Source: Pseudomonas fluorescens (GTDB lineage: Bacteria > Pseudomonadota > Gammaproteobacteria > Pseudomonadales > Pseudomonadaceae). From it: a DNA stretch of 64,000 bases. The position numbers were made by a program, and so were the translations under genes. Positions 17,872 to 26,736 of the stretch are shown here, piece after piece. The first letter of the stretch is position 1. The number at the start of each line of letters is the position of its first letter. The stretch is taken from the NCBI RefSeq assembly GCF_001648775.1, contig NZ_LVEJ01000018.1, forward strand, positions 320,054 through 384,053, in the 5' to 3' direction. The notes beneath the pieces are model-generated. The model did no database searches and had not been told where the DNA came from. It saw only the letters and a program-made list of their open reading frames with translations.

Positions 17872-18282
17872 TCAGTGCGAAGACGGGTCAGTGCAGACCC
17901 GGATGGATTCCGGGCGCGACCAGATCCACAAATTGCCCAGGCTCATGCCGGCAATCGCCAGGTAAACCGGCCAGCCGTGGTCGAGCATCACCAGCATCAA
18001 CGTCGCGCAAAGCAACATGCTCACCGTCGCGCTGACTTTGGCCTTGCGCGCGATGATCTTGCCGTTGCGCCAGTTGCTGAGGATCGGCCCGAACAGCCGA
18101 TGGTTTTCCAGCCAGGCACTCAGGCGCGGCGAGCTGCGAGTCGCGGCCCAGGCGGCGAGGAGGATGAACTCGGTGGTCGGCAGGCCGGGCACGACGATGG
18201 CGATCAGGCCAATGCCGAGGCTGACGTAGGCCAGCAGGCCGAACAGCACACGGGCGAGTTTCGAGGAGGCGGGTTGCGGCAT
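17872..18282 (-). CDS. DUF454 (YbaN family) inner-membrane protein
   Basis: The 136-aa protein has hydrophobic segments at about 10-30, 36-50 and 90-115. It has the YbaN-type core GLIAIVVPGLPTTEFILLAAWA followed by a basic loop (SNWRNGKIIARKAKV). I chose the ATG at 18282 (MPQPASSKLAR) since the longer frame enters upstream intergenic DNA. In other pseudomonads YbaN-type genes often sit near haem or iron genes; here the haem oxygenase gene lies just upstream beyond a REP pair. Its function is unknown. Confidence 0.82.
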   Translation of the reverse strand: MPQPASSKLARVLFGLLAYVSLGIGLIAIVVPGLPTTEFILLAAWAATRSSPRLSAWLENHRLFGPILSNWRNGKIIARKAKVSATVSMLLCATLMLVMLDHGWPVYLAIAGMSLGNLWIWSRPESIRVCTDPSSH

Positions 18283-18338
18283 GGGCTCGGGATTGCTGTA
18301 AGGCGAGATGGGGATTCTACAGACTTGCGCTGTTCCCA

Positions 18339-18427
18339 TGTGGGAGCGAGCCTGCTCGCGAAAGCGGTATGTCAGTCACATCTGTGTTGAATGTGCCGCC
18401 GTCTTCGCGAGCAAGCTCGCTCCCACA
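18339..18427. repeat. Paired REP palindrome
   Basis: Standard head-to-head REP pair between the hemO stop and the DUF454 gene. Confidence 0.9.
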
Positions 18428-18449
18428 GGGTTTTGTGGTGTGTCGGGAA

Positions 18450-19058
18450 TCAGGCCGGTTCAGCTTCAGTGGCGTAAGCCTGTTCCAGCAACACGGTGAA
18501 GCGGTTGAACGCGTCGATCGCGCCTTGCTCCACTTCGGCTTCTTCTTCAGCAGTGAATTGCAGCGAATCGAGGGTGCGCACAAAGCTCTTCCAGCCTTCG
18601 GCACGGCCACCTTCAGGCTCACCGAGGTGACGGGCGCCAAAGGTTTCGCTCAGCTCCAGCGCCACGGCACGTTTGATCAGGAATGCCGCACCGAGCTTCG
18701 AACCTTCGGAGACAAAGATCCAGCCCAGTGCGCGAGCCTTGCTCGGGTTTTTCACCGCGCCTGCGACCGGCGCCGGCACTTCGGTGTCGAGGTCGGCGAG
18801 GTCAGCCTTGGCCGCTTCAGCGCGGCAACGGGCCGGCAGATCCGGCACGATGGCGGTCAGTTCGGCATCGTTGTACAGGTCGACCAGTTCCGACTGGAAC
18901 AGGTACTGCGCGACGACAAAACGGGCGAAGTTGGCGCGGGTCTCGAACGGCGCGTGAGCCTTCACCAGCGCATCGAGCTTGGTGTGCGGCTCGTTGGTGA
19001 TCTGGTTCAAGCGTTGCGAACGCAGGGCAGGACGTTGTTCGGTGTCTTGAGCGGTCAT
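18450..19058 (-). CDS. hemO: Biliverdin-producing haem oxygenase (HemO/PigA type)
   Basis: The 202-aa cytoplasmic enzyme opens haem to biliverdin, CO and Fe2+, releasing iron from imported haem. The proximal haem ligand is H25 in TNEPHTKL, and the distal helix reads GWIFVSEGSKLGAAFL. ARHLGEPEGGRAEGWKSFV is characteristic of the Neisseria/Pseudomonas HemO branch rather than BphO. The ATG at 19058 gives the family length. It follows the haem receptor gene on the same strand, but a strong terminator lies between them, so it needs its own promoter. Confidence 0.92.
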   Translation of the reverse strand: MTAQDTEQRPALRSQRLNQITNEPHTKLDALVKAHAPFETRANFARFVVAQYLFQSELVDLYNDAELTAIVPDLPARCRAEAAKADLADLDTEVPAPVAGAVKNPSKARALGWIFVSEGSKLGAAFLIKRAVALELSETFGARHLGEPEGGRAEGWKSFVRTLDSLQFTAEEEAEVEQGAIDAFNRFTVLLEQAYATEAEPA

Positions 19059-19119
19059 GGGAAATCCTTGAGAAAAAGAAGCGCTTGCTAACGAGACGAA
19101 CAAGAAGACGTGCAAGCGT

Positions 19120-19161
19120 AAAAAAACCTCACTGCACGCCACATGAATACGTGCAGTGAGG
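19120..19161 (-). terminator. Rho-independent terminator after the haem receptor gene
   Basis: On the minus strand CCTCACTGCAC and GTGCAGTGAGG form a perfect 11-bp stem with a 13-nt loop, followed by seven U residues. It lies 10 nt past the receptor stop. Confidence 0.92.
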
Positions 19162-19170
19162 TCGACCGGA

Positions 19171-21756
19171 TCAGATGTCCCAGATCAGGTTGATCGCGAA
19201 GTTGCGGCCCGGTTGGGTCAGGCGATCAAGGTTGGCCGGTTGCGTCACCGAGGCTTCGCCGACGCTGTCGTAACCACGGACGTCATCCCACAGCCAGTAT
19301 TTCTTGTCGGTCAGGTTGTAGATGCCGCCGCTGACGGTGACGTCGTCGGTGACTTTGTAGTACCCGGCCAGATCCAGAATGCCGAAGCCTGGGGTTTTGA
19401 ACTGACTGCTGACGCCATCCGGCGACTTGAAGTTGCTGTCGTCGACGCGATCCTTTTTCTTCACCACAGTCCAGCTCAGCAGGCCGCCGTAGTTGTCCTG
19501 GTCGTAACCCAGACCGAACACGCCGGTCAGCGGGTTGACGCTGTTGATCGGCTCGCCGTTGTCGTTGTTGCGACCGTAGGCGTAGGCGATAGAACCTTGG
19601 GTGTAGAGGCCTTGCGGCGCGCCGAACGCATCCAGATTCAGACGACCTTTGACTTCAGCACCCTTGATGGTGGCGTGCTTGATGTTGGCCGACTGGAAGG
19701 TCAGTTCGTTGCGGCCCGGGGTCACAGCGTCTTCGTTGATGAAATCGCGGTACTTGTTATAGAACACCGCCACATCGAACGAGCCTTGCTCGAAGTTGCC
19801 GCGCAGACCGGTTTCATAGCTTTTGCTTTTTTCCGGTTCCAGGTCCGGGTTCGGCGCCACGCTGTAGCCAGTGGTGGTGTTTTCGAAGCGGCCGTACAGG
19901 GCTTTCGCGGTCGGGGTGCGGAAGCCTTCAGCGTATTGACCGTACCAGGTGTAGTTTTCGGTCAGGGCGTAGGTCAGGCCGAATTTCGGCGAAACTTTGT
20001 GCCAGGTCTTGTTCTCGTCGCTGACCGTGCCTTGGCCGTCAGCTGCCACGGTGTTGAGGAATTCCTGAGTGATGTGCGGCTTGAGCTGGGTGTAGTCGTA
20101 GCGCAGGCCCGGCAGGAAGGTCCAGTTGTTCCAGCTGATCTGATCCTGAGCGAACACGCTGTAGGTGTTGATGGTAGGGTCCGGGAAGTCGGTAGCCTTG
20201 GCCAACACATCAGCGGGGCTGGTCGCACCGATGGCGGTGCAGCCACGACCGACCGCCAGGCAGGTGCCGTCGCCGCTGCGCGAGCCGGTGACTTTCTGCT
20301 GCTTGATGGTGGTGCCGTAAGTCAGCACGTGGTTGGTGTCGCCGATGGCAAACGCCTTATCCAGCTGCGCGTCGAACACCCACTGCTTTTCTTCGTAAAT
20401 CGTGTCGCGAGTACGCAGCACTTTACGGGTGATCGGGTAGTAGAACTCGGTGGTGCTCTGGTCGGTTTTGGCGATCTGGTGGTTGAGGCTCCACTTCACG
20501 TTGTCGACCAGCAGGCTGTCGAGGGCGAACGAGTGCTCGATGCCGAAACGTTCACGGGTGATCGTGTCGTTGCCGGTGCGCCACTGGTACATGCCGCCGG
20601 GCAGGACGCTGTTGGGGATAGTTGGGGCGCCGTTGAAGTATGGGCCGCCGTAAGCGCTTTTCTGATCGGTGTCGCGATCATCCTTGTACTTTTCGTAGGT
20701 CAGGCCCAGACGTGAATCTTCGTTGTAGTTCCAGCCGATCTTGGCCAGCACGTTGTAGGCATTGACGTCTTCCGGGTTGGCGGCGGTGCGCTCAAGGCCA
20801 GTGCCATTGTTACTGCCGTAGGAATCGGTTTCGTGACCGTCACGCTGGCTGTAGTGCAGCAAACCGTCGAACTGATCGGCGCGACCGGCCACGGTGGCGG
20901 ACTTCAGCCAGCTGTCATCGGCCGAGCTGTAACCGGTTTTCAGACGGGCGCCGACGTCCTCGCCAGGCTTGATGATGTCGTCGGCATCGAGGGTGTAGTA
21001 GCTGACGGCGCCGCCGATGGCGTTGCTGCCGTAGAGCACCGAGGCCGGGCCACGGAGGATTTCCACGCGTTTGACGATTTCCGGGTCAACGTAGTTGCGC
21101 TGGGTCTTGGCGTACGGGCCGTTGAAGAAACCGTCCGGCACTTCCACGCCATCAACCTGAGTCAGGATGCGATCACCGTCGATGCCGCGAATGTTGTAGC
21201 CGCTGATGCCGCCACGGGTGCCTGCGCCGCCGACGGACACGCCCGGCTCGTAACGCACCAGATCCTTAATGGTGTTGACGTTGTTGCGGTCCAGATCCTG
21301 ACGGGTCTGCACGGTGACAGTGGCCGGCACGCTGTTGACCGATTGCTCCTGACGGGTGGCGCTGATGGTCACCTGATCGAGATTGAGCGTGCCGCTGGCG
21401 TTGCGCTTTTCCAGCACGACGTTGTTGTTGCCGAGTTTACGGAACGTCAGATTGGTCCCCACCAACAGACGCTCGAGGGCTTTTTCCGGTGGCAGCGAGC
21501 CACGCACGCCCGGCGATGACACGCCCTGACCCAGTTCTGCCGGCAAGCCAACCTGCCAACCGGTCACGGTAGTAAAGGCATTGAGCGCTGACACCAGCGG
21601 CTGCTGGCCGATGGAGAACGAGTAATCACCCATGTTGCGTGCCGGTTGCTCGGTGGCAGCCATCAGCGGCGCAGTGCCGGCCATCAGGATGGCCGCGGTC
21701 AACAGCGACAACACGCGGGAAGGGGAAGCAGTCTGGCGGGTAAGGCGAGAGGACAT
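19171..21756 (-). CDS. TonB-dependent haem receptor with N-terminal signalling (STN) domain
   Basis: The 861-aa outer-membrane receptor begins with a signal peptide (about residues 1-33). An STN signalling domain follows (about 45-118, FSIGQQPLVSALNAFTTVTG), then a plug and a 22-strand barrel ending in a terminal aromatic-rich strand (NFAINLIWDI). An FRTP segment near 612 and NPDLEPEKS near 634 correspond to the FRAP and NPDL boxes of haem receptors. The STN domain and the upstream fecR/fecI genes indicate cell-surface signalling, as in the Hxu and Has systems. The ATG at 21756 has GGAG upstream. The exact haem source (free haem, haemoprotein or haemophore) is not evident. Confidence 0.9.
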   Translation of the reverse strand: MSSRLTRQTASPSRVLSLLTAAILMAGTAPLMAATEQPARNMGDYSFSIGQQPLVSALNAFTTVTGWQVGLPAELGQGVSSPGVRGSLPPEKALERLLVGTNLTFRKLGNNNVVLEKRNASGTLNLDQVTISATRQEQSVNSVPATVTVQTRQDLDRNNVNTIKDLVRYEPGVSVGGAGTRGGISGYNIRGIDGDRILTQVDGVEVPDGFFNGPYAKTQRNYVDPEIVKRVEILRGPASVLYGSNAIGGAVSYYTLDADDIIKPGEDVGARLKTGYSSADDSWLKSATVAGRADQFDGLLHYSQRDGHETDSYGSNNGTGLERTAANPEDVNAYNVLAKIGWNYNEDSRLGLTYEKYKDDRDTDQKSAYGGPYFNGAPTIPNSVLPGGMYQWRTGNDTITRERFGIEHSFALDSLLVDNVKWSLNHQIAKTDQSTTEFYYPITRKVLRTRDTIYEEKQWVFDAQLDKAFAIGDTNHVLTYGTTIKQQKVTGSRSGDGTCLAVGRGCTAIGATSPADVLAKATDFPDPTINTYSVFAQDQISWNNWTFLPGLRYDYTQLKPHITQEFLNTVAADGQGTVSDENKTWHKVSPKFGLTYALTENYTWYGQYAEGFRTPTAKALYGRFENTTTGYSVAPNPDLEPEKSKSYETGLRGNFEQGSFDVAVFYNKYRDFINEDAVTPGRNELTFQSANIKHATIKGAEVKGRLNLDAFGAPQGLYTQGSIAYAYGRNNDNGEPINSVNPLTGVFGLGYDQDNYGGLLSWTVVKKKDRVDDSNFKSPDGVSSQFKTPGFGILDLAGYYKVTDDVTVSGGIYNLTDKKYWLWDDVRGYDSVGEASVTQPANLDRLTQPGRNFAINLIWDI

Positions 21757-21861
21757 CGATAGCGCTCCGTGTCGCACGAATCTTTATAGGTGCTGATTCG
21801 CGTCCGATGATGCGAATCAATTGCATTGGCTATAACGAGACGTACTGACGGTGGCTATCGA

Positions 21862-21880
21862 GTAAAAATAATTCTCATTT
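21862..21880 (-). promoter_or_regulatory. Possible Fur-like site ahead of the haem receptor
   Basis: On the minus strand AAATGAGAATTATTTTTAC resembles a Fur box (GATAATGAGAATTATT type) and touches the end of fecR. The receptor could therefore have its own iron control besides the ECF sigma factor. Confidence 0.45.
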
Positions 21881-22844
21881 AGTTCAAGATCACCAGCGCG
21901 GGGAATTCCTGCAGGCGCGCCGAGGTGATGTGCGCGAGGGAGCGCACCACGTCGAGGGGCTGATCGAGACGGTAATTACCGGTCACGGCGACGTCGGCCA
22001 GTTGCTCATTGGTGTTGATGATCCAGCCCGGGTAGTAGCGGCGCAATTCGGCCAGCACCTGATTCAGCGGGCAGTTCTCGAACACCAGTCGACCCTGCAC
22101 CCAGGCCAGATCGGTATTGGCATCGAGTTTGGCCGGGCGGTCGAAACCGTTGGGACCGATGCGAATGCTTTCGCCGGCAGTCAGGCGCACCCGCGCATCG
22201 TTATGCGTGGCGCGCAGATCGACATCGCCACGTTGCACATTGACCTGGGCCACGCCATCGAGATAACGCACGGCGAACGCGGTATCGCGCACGCTGGCAG
22301 TGACCGGGCCGGCATCGATTTCCAGCGGCTGACCGCGACCGCTGGCGATCTCGAAAAACGCCTCGCCCTGAAACAATCGGGCAACGCGCTGCTGATCATT
22401 GATGGTGCTGGAAAACGCTGAATTGGTATTGAGCAGGACTTTCGAGCCGTCCTCCAGTTGCAGACGCTGGCGCTCGCCGACCACGGTCAGATGATCGGCC
22501 TGAATGCGCATAGGCAAGTTACTGAAACTGAACAAACCGAGAATCAGCACGGCGGCTGTGGCCAGCGGTTTCCAGTGCGGACGCAGACGCTTGAGGAAGG
22601 TGACTTTCGCTGGTTTGGCCGCGAGGTTTTGCGCGCACTGGGCGATTTGCGGGCCGTCCCAGATCGCCTGCGCCTTGGCAAAGGCCTCGGCATTCAGCGG
22701 GTCGGCCGCCAGCCAGGCATGGAATTGCCGGGTCTGCTCCTCGTCCGGGCTGCCGAGCACGATGAGCCAGTCCAAAGCCTGGTCCATTGCGTTTGCAGCG
22801 TCCTGCACCGAATCCGGCGAAGGCGAGCGGTGGGTGTCCGTCAC
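21879..22844 (-). CDS. FecR-type anti-sigma factor/transmembrane sensor
   Basis: The 321-aa protein has an N-terminal cytoplasmic DUF4880 domain (ALDWLIVLGSPDEEQTRQFHAWL), one membrane segment near 85-105 (ATAAVLILGLFSF) and a periplasmic FecR domain (about 115-210). A C-terminal STN-like region contacts the receptor's signalling domain. The start is GTG at 22844 with GAGGAA six bases upstream; no ATG is well placed. It lies between the sigma factor and the receptor, the standard order. It should hold the FecI-type sigma inactive until haem occupies the receptor. Confidence 0.9.
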   Translation of the reverse strand: MTDTHRSPSPDSVQDAANAMDQALDWLIVLGSPDEEQTRQFHAWLAADPLNAEAFAKAQAIWDGPQIAQCAQNLAAKPAKVTFLKRLRPHWKPLATAAVLILGLFSFSNLPMRIQADHLTVVGERQRLQLEDGSKVLLNTNSAFSSTINDQQRVARLFQGEAFFEIASGRGQPLEIDAGPVTASVRDTAFAVRYLDGVAQVNVQRGDVDLRATHNDARVRLTAGESIRIGPNGFDRPAKLDANTDLAWVQGRLVFENCPLNQVLAELRRYYPGWIINTNEQLADVAVTGNYRLDQPLDVVRSLAHITSARLQEFPALVILN

Positions 22845-22969
22845 GGTGTTTCCTCGGCAGTGTCTGCGCACGGCTGTTTTTTCAAGTGAAGCGTAAAAGT
22901 CGGGCAAGGGTAACAAAGCCCGATGATCCGTGCAGTCGATCCTGGCAATTACAGAAAAGCCCTACAGCC

Positions 22970-23488
22970 TCAGTCGCCATTCAGACGTTCGGCGACGCCG
23001 ATGCAAATGGTCATGATCAGCTTCAGTTCTTTCTGCACAGTGCTGAGGGAGACGTTCAGTTCGTCAGCGATTTCCTGATAACTGTTCCCGTGCAACCGGC
23101 TGAGGATGAAAATCTGCTGCTGGCGGGGGCTGAGTTGACTGAGACTCACGTTCAGGCGCTCCAGCATCTGTTCGGCGTGGGCGGCGTCTTCGGCGCTGCT
23201 GGCGGGGGCGGCGACGCTGTGCACGACATCCTGCGGCACATCATCGACCATGGTCCGTGAATGGATCTTGCGCGCGCGCAAATGATCCAGCGCCAGATTG
23301 CGCGCGGTCTGGAAGACAAAAGGTTCGAGGTGATCGATGGCCCGTTCGCTCAACGCCCGCGTCACGCGCAGGTAGGTCTCCTGCAACAGGTCTTCAGCGG
23401 TGCTGTGATTGTTGACCATCCGTTCCAGCGTGCGCAGCAAGGACGTGCGCTGGGTGAGGAAGACGTGGTTGAAGCGCGATTGACTCAC
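22970..23488 (-). CDS. FecI-type ECF sigma factor of the haem uptake system
   Basis: The 172-aa sigma factor has region 2 near residues 10-75 (LLQETYLRVTRAL; FQTARNLALDHLRARK) and region 4 near 110-165 (QLSPRQQQIFILSRLHGNSYQEIADELNVSLSTVQK). The start is GTG at 23488. A clear Fur box 26 bp upstream places it under iron repression. Gene order sigma, anti-sigma, receptor matches the hxuIRA-type systems of Pseudomonas, in which the sigma factor drives the receptor gene. Confidence 0.92.
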   Translation of the reverse strand: MSQSRFNHVFLTQRTSLLRTLERMVNNHSTAEDLLQETYLRVTRALSERAIDHLEPFVFQTARNLALDHLRARKIHSRTMVDDVPQDVVHSVAAPASSAEDAAHAEQMLERLNVSLSQLSPRQQQIFILSRLHGNSYQEIADELNVSLSTVQKELKLIMTICIGVAERLNGD

Positions 23489-23513
23489 GGGAGGACCTGA
23501 TCCATTTCGAGCG

Positions 23514-23532
23514 AATGATAATGCTTATCATC
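23514..23532 (-). promoter_or_regulatory. Fur box of the fecI-type sigma gene
   Basis: AATGATAATGCTTATCATC is a near-perfect palindrome of the GATAAT hexamer type, centred about 35 bp upstream of the GTG start. It indicates Fur repression under iron-replete conditions. Confidence 0.85.
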
Positions 23533-23577
23533 TAGTCAAATGGTCAAGCCCTGATTTTGAAAGCTGCGCAAAAAACT

Positions 23578-23666
23578 GTGGGAGCGAGCCTGCTCGCGAA
23601 AGCGGTGGATCAGCCAACATAAATGTTGAATGACACATCGTATTCGCGAGCAGGCTCGCTCCCACA
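23578..23666. repeat. Paired REP palindrome
   Basis: Standard REP pair between the gap stop and the ECF sigma promoter region. Confidence 0.9.
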
Positions 23667-23687
23667 GGGATAGGGGATTACTTGAGA

Positions 23688-24689
23688 TTACTCGGCGTTA
23701 CACAGCGCCAGGCAGTTATCCAGCATGCGGTTGGAGAAGCCCCACTCGTTGTCATACCAGGCCAGCACCTTCAGCAATTTGCCGCTGGATTTGGTGTGGT
23801 TGGCGTCGAAGATCGACGACAGCGGGTTGTGGTTGAAGTCGCTGGACACCAGCGGCAGGGTATTGAAACCGAGAATCTTCGAATGTTGGCTGGCGGCTTT
23901 CATCAGCGCGTTGACTTCTTCGGCGCTGGCTTCTTTTTTCAGCTGTACGGTCAAGTCCACCAGCGACACATTGATCACCGGCACGCGCACGGCCATGCCG
24001 GTCAGTTTGCCGGCCAGTTCCGGCAACACCAGGCCTACTGCTTCAGCGGCGCCGGTCTTGCTCGGGATCATGTTCTGCGTGGCCGAACGCGCGCGGTACG
24101 GGTCGGTGTGATAGACGTCGGTCAGGTTCTGATCGTTGGTGTAGGCATGAATCGTGGTCATCAGACCGCTTTCGATGCCCAGTTCGCGGTGCAGCACTTG
24201 CGCCACCGGCGCCAGGCAGTTTGTGGTGCATGAAGCGTTGGAGATGATCTGGTGCGACTGGCGCAGAATGTCGTGGTTCACACCATAAACGACGGTGGCG
24301 TCGGCGCCTTTGGCCGGGGCCGAAATGATCACTTTGCGTGCGCCGGCAGTAAGATGCGCGGCGGCTTTGGCGCGATCGGTAAAGAGACCGGTGCATTCGA
24401 ACACCACATCAATCTTTTCCGCAGCCCATGGCAGCTCGGCCGGGTTGCGAATTGCGCTGACGGCAATGCGGTCGCCGTTGACGGTCAGGCTCTCATTATC
24501 ATGTTCGACTTGTGCGTCGAACGTGCCGTGAACGGTGTCGTATTTGAGCAGATGGGCATTGATCGAGCTGTCGCCCAGATCGTTGATGGCGACGATCTGC
24601 AAATCCTGTCGATAGCCTTGGGTATACAGTGCGCGCAGGACATTACGGCCGATGCGGCCAAAACCATTGATTGCGATTCGAAGAGTCAT
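23688..24689 (-). CDS. gap: Glyceraldehyde-3-phosphate dehydrogenase, type I
   Basis: The 333-aa enzyme oxidises glyceraldehyde-3-phosphate to 1,3-bisphosphoglycerate with NAD. It has the Rossmann start MTLRIAINGFGRIGRN and the active-site C154 in SNASCTTNCLAP, plus WYDNEWGFSNRML near the end. The ATG at 24689 is the family start. It is divergent from edd over a 220-bp region with HexR-type boxes, as for gap-1 of P. putida, so it belongs to the glucose regulon. An AACAACAAAAC motif 17 nt before the start (24707..24717) is of the Hfq/Crc type. Confidence 0.97.
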   Translation of the reverse strand: MTLRIAINGFGRIGRNVLRALYTQGYRQDLQIVAINDLGDSSINAHLLKYDTVHGTFDAQVEHDNESLTVNGDRIAVSAIRNPAELPWAAEKIDVVFECTGLFTDRAKAAAHLTAGARKVIISAPAKGADATVVYGVNHDILRQSHQIISNASCTTNCLAPVAQVLHRELGIESGLMTTIHAYTNDQNLTDVYHTDPYRARSATQNMIPSKTGAAEAVGLVLPELAGKLTGMAVRVPVINVSLVDLTVQLKKEASAEEVNALMKAASQHSKILGFNTLPLVSSDFNHNPLSSIFDANHTKSSGKLLKVLAWYDNEWGFSNRMLDNCLALCNAE

Positions 24690-24712
24690 GGAACAGCGCC
24701 GCCGTCGTTTTG

Positions 24713-24727
24713 TTGTTGGAATTACAA
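24713..24727. promoter_or_regulatory. HexR-type operator, gap side
   Basis: TTGT-TGGAATT-ACAA matches the HexR half-site pattern TTGT-N7-ACAA exactly. It lies 23 bp upstream of gap. Confidence 0.8.
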
Positions 24728-24774
24728 GATTATTCGCATAAAAATAGAAAACAAGCCTTTTTAGTGGCAATATT

Positions 24775-24789
24775 TTGTTTTATCTACAA
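24775..24789. promoter_or_regulatory. HexR-type operator, central
   Basis: TTGT-TTTATCT-ACAA is a second exact TTGT-N7-ACAA match in the gap-edd divergent region, 62 bp from the first. Confidence 0.8.
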
Positions 24790-24832
24790 CGAGCGACCTG
24801 AATCAACTGGTCCGAATGGTCAAAAAAGCCGT

Positions 24833-24847
24833 CTGTCATTCCAACAA
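24833..24847. promoter_or_regulatory. HexR-like operator, edd side
   Basis: CTGT-CATTCCA-ACAA has one mismatch to TTGT-N7-ACAA and lies 62 bp upstream of edd. It shares ATTCCAACAACAA with the gap-side site read on the other strand. Confidence 0.5.
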
Positions 24848-24909
24848 CAACGGCGTTTGATCAGCATAGACAATCAGGTCGCCACATCCGTTAGCCTGGA
24901 GTTCTACAC

Positions 24910-26736
24910 ATGCATCCCCGCGTTCTTGAGGTCACCGAACGGCTTATCGCCCGCAGCCGCGCCACGCGTCAGGCTTACCTTGCACTGATTCGCGGCGCCG
25001 CCACTGACGGGCCGATGCGCGGCAAGCTGCAATGCGCCAACTTCGCCCACGGCGTGGCCGGGTGCGGCAGCGAAGACAAGCACAGCCTGCGGATGATGAA
25101 CTCGGCGAACATCGCCATTGTTTCTTCGTATAACGACATGCTCTCGGCGCACCAGCCGTACGAAGTGTTCCCGGAACAGATCAAGAACGCCCTGCGCGAA
25201 ATCGGCTCGGTCGGCCAGTTCGCCGGCGGTACCCCGGCGATGTGCGACGGCGTGACCCAGGGCGAACCGGGCATGGAACTGAGCCTGCCGAGCCGCGAAG
25301 TGATCGCGTTGTCCACGGCGGTAGCGCTGTCGCACAACATGTTCGACGGCGCGCTGATGCTTGGCATTTGCGACAAAATCGTCCCGGGCCTGATGATGGG
25401 TTCGCTGCGTTTCGGCCACTTGCCGACGATTTTCGTCCCGGGCGGGCCGATGGTCTCGGGGATTTCCAACAAGGAAAAAGCCGACGTTCGCCAGAAGTAC
25501 GCCGAAGGCAAAGCGACCCGCGAAGAGCTGCTGGAATCGGAGATGAAGTCCTACCACAGCCCGGGCACCTGCACCTTCTACGGCACCGCCAACACCAACC
25601 AGTTGCTGATGGAAGTCATGGGCCTGCACTTGCCGGGCGCCTCGTTCGTCAACCCGAACACGCCGCTGCGTGACGCGCTGACCCGCGAAGCCGCGCACCA
25701 GGTTACGCGCCTGACCAAGCAGAACGGCAACTTCATGCCGATCGGCGAAATCGTCGACGAGAAGTCGCTGGTCAACTCCATTGTTGCGTTACACGCCACT
25801 GGCGGTTCGACCAACCACACCCTGCACATGCCGGCCATCGCCATGGCGGCGGGCATTCAACTGACCTGGCAGGACATGGCCGACCTCTCCGAAGTCGTGC
25901 CGACCCTGAGCCACGTCTACCCGAACGGCAAAGCCGACATCAACCACTTCCAGGCCGCCGGCGGCATGTCGTTCCTGATCCGCGAACTGCTCGGCGCCGG
26001 CCTGCTGCACGAAGACGTCAACACCGTACTCGGCCACGGCTTGAGCCAATACACCAAAGAACCGTTCCTTGATAACGGTGAACTGGTCTGGCGCGAAGGC
26101 CCGGTTGACAGCCTCGACGAAAATATCCTGCGTCCGGTCGCCCGCGCATTTTCGCCAGAAGGTGGTTTGCGCGTGATGGAAGGCAACCTCGGTCGCGGCG
26201 TGATGAAGGTGTCCGCCGTCGCGCTGGAAAACCAGATCGTCGAAGCACCGGCGATGGTATTCCAGGATCAACAGGACTTGGCCGACGCGTTCAAGGCCGG
26301 TCTGCTGGAAAAAGATTTCGTCGCCGTGATGCGCTTCCAGGGCCCACGCTCCAACGGCATGCCCGAGCTGCACAAGATGACGCCGTTCCTCGGCGTGCTG
26401 CAGGATCGTGGCTTCAAAGTCGCGTTGGTGACGGATGGGCGCATGTCCGGCGCTTCGGGGAAAATTCCGGCGGCGATTCACGTCAGCCCCGAAGCTTATG
26501 TCGGTGGCGCTTTGGCGCGCGTGCAAGAGGGCGATATCATCCGCGTCGATGGCGTCAAAGGCACTTTGGAACTGAAAGTGGACGCCGACGAATTTGCAGC
26601 GCGCGAACCTGCCAAAGGCCTGTTGGCCAACAACATCGGCAGCGGTCGCGAACTGTTTGGCTTCATGCGCATGGCCTTCAGCTCGGCGGAGCAGGGCGCC
26701 AGCGCCTTCACTTCTGCCCTGGAGACGCTTAATTGA
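24910..26736 (+). CDS. edd: Phosphogluconate dehydratase
   Basis: The 608-aa Entner-Doudoroff enzyme dehydrates 6-phosphogluconate to KDPG with a [4Fe-4S] cluster. The expected cysteine segments are present: PAMCDGVTQG, GICDKIVPGL and PGTCTFYGTANTNQ. The C-terminal VTDGRMSGASGKIPAAIH is typical of the ILVD/EDD family. It is the first gene of edd-glk, whose reading frames overlap, and is divergent from gap with HexR boxes between. HexR, released by KDPG, should control it. Confidence 0.98.
   Translation: MHPRVLEVTERLIARSRATRQAYLALIRGAATDGPMRGKLQCANFAHGVAGCGSEDKHSLRMMNSANIAIVSSYNDMLSAHQPYEVFPEQIKNALREIGSVGQFAGGTPAMCDGVTQGEPGMELSLPSREVIALSTAVALSHNMFDGALMLGICDKIVPGLMMGSLRFGHLPTIFVPGGPMVSGISNKEKADVRQKYAEGKATREELLESEMKSYHSPGTCTFYGTANTNQLLMEVMGLHLPGASFVNPNTPLRDALTREAAHQVTRLTKQNGNFMPIGEIVDEKSLVNSIVALHATGGSTNHTLHMPAIAMAAGIQLTWQDMADLSEVVPTLSHVYPNGKADINHFQAAGGMSFLIRELLGAGLLHEDVNTVLGHGLSQYTKEPFLDNGELVWREGPVDSLDENILRPVARAFSPEGGLRVMEGNLGRGVMKVSAVALENQIVEAPAMVFQDQQDLADAFKAGLLEKDFVAVMRFQGPRSNGMPELHKMTPFLGVLQDRGFKVALVTDGRMSGASGKIPAAIHVSPEAYVGGALARVQEGDIIRVDGVKGTLELKVDADEFAAREPAKGLLANNIGSGRELFGFMRMAFSSAEQGASAFTSALETLN

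Noticed and set aside
21757..21878. A FecI-type -35/-10 promoter before the haem receptor
   Set aside because: GAGAAT and CCGTC/CGTCT-like elements exist but not at a convincing spacing, so no ECF promoter is claimed.
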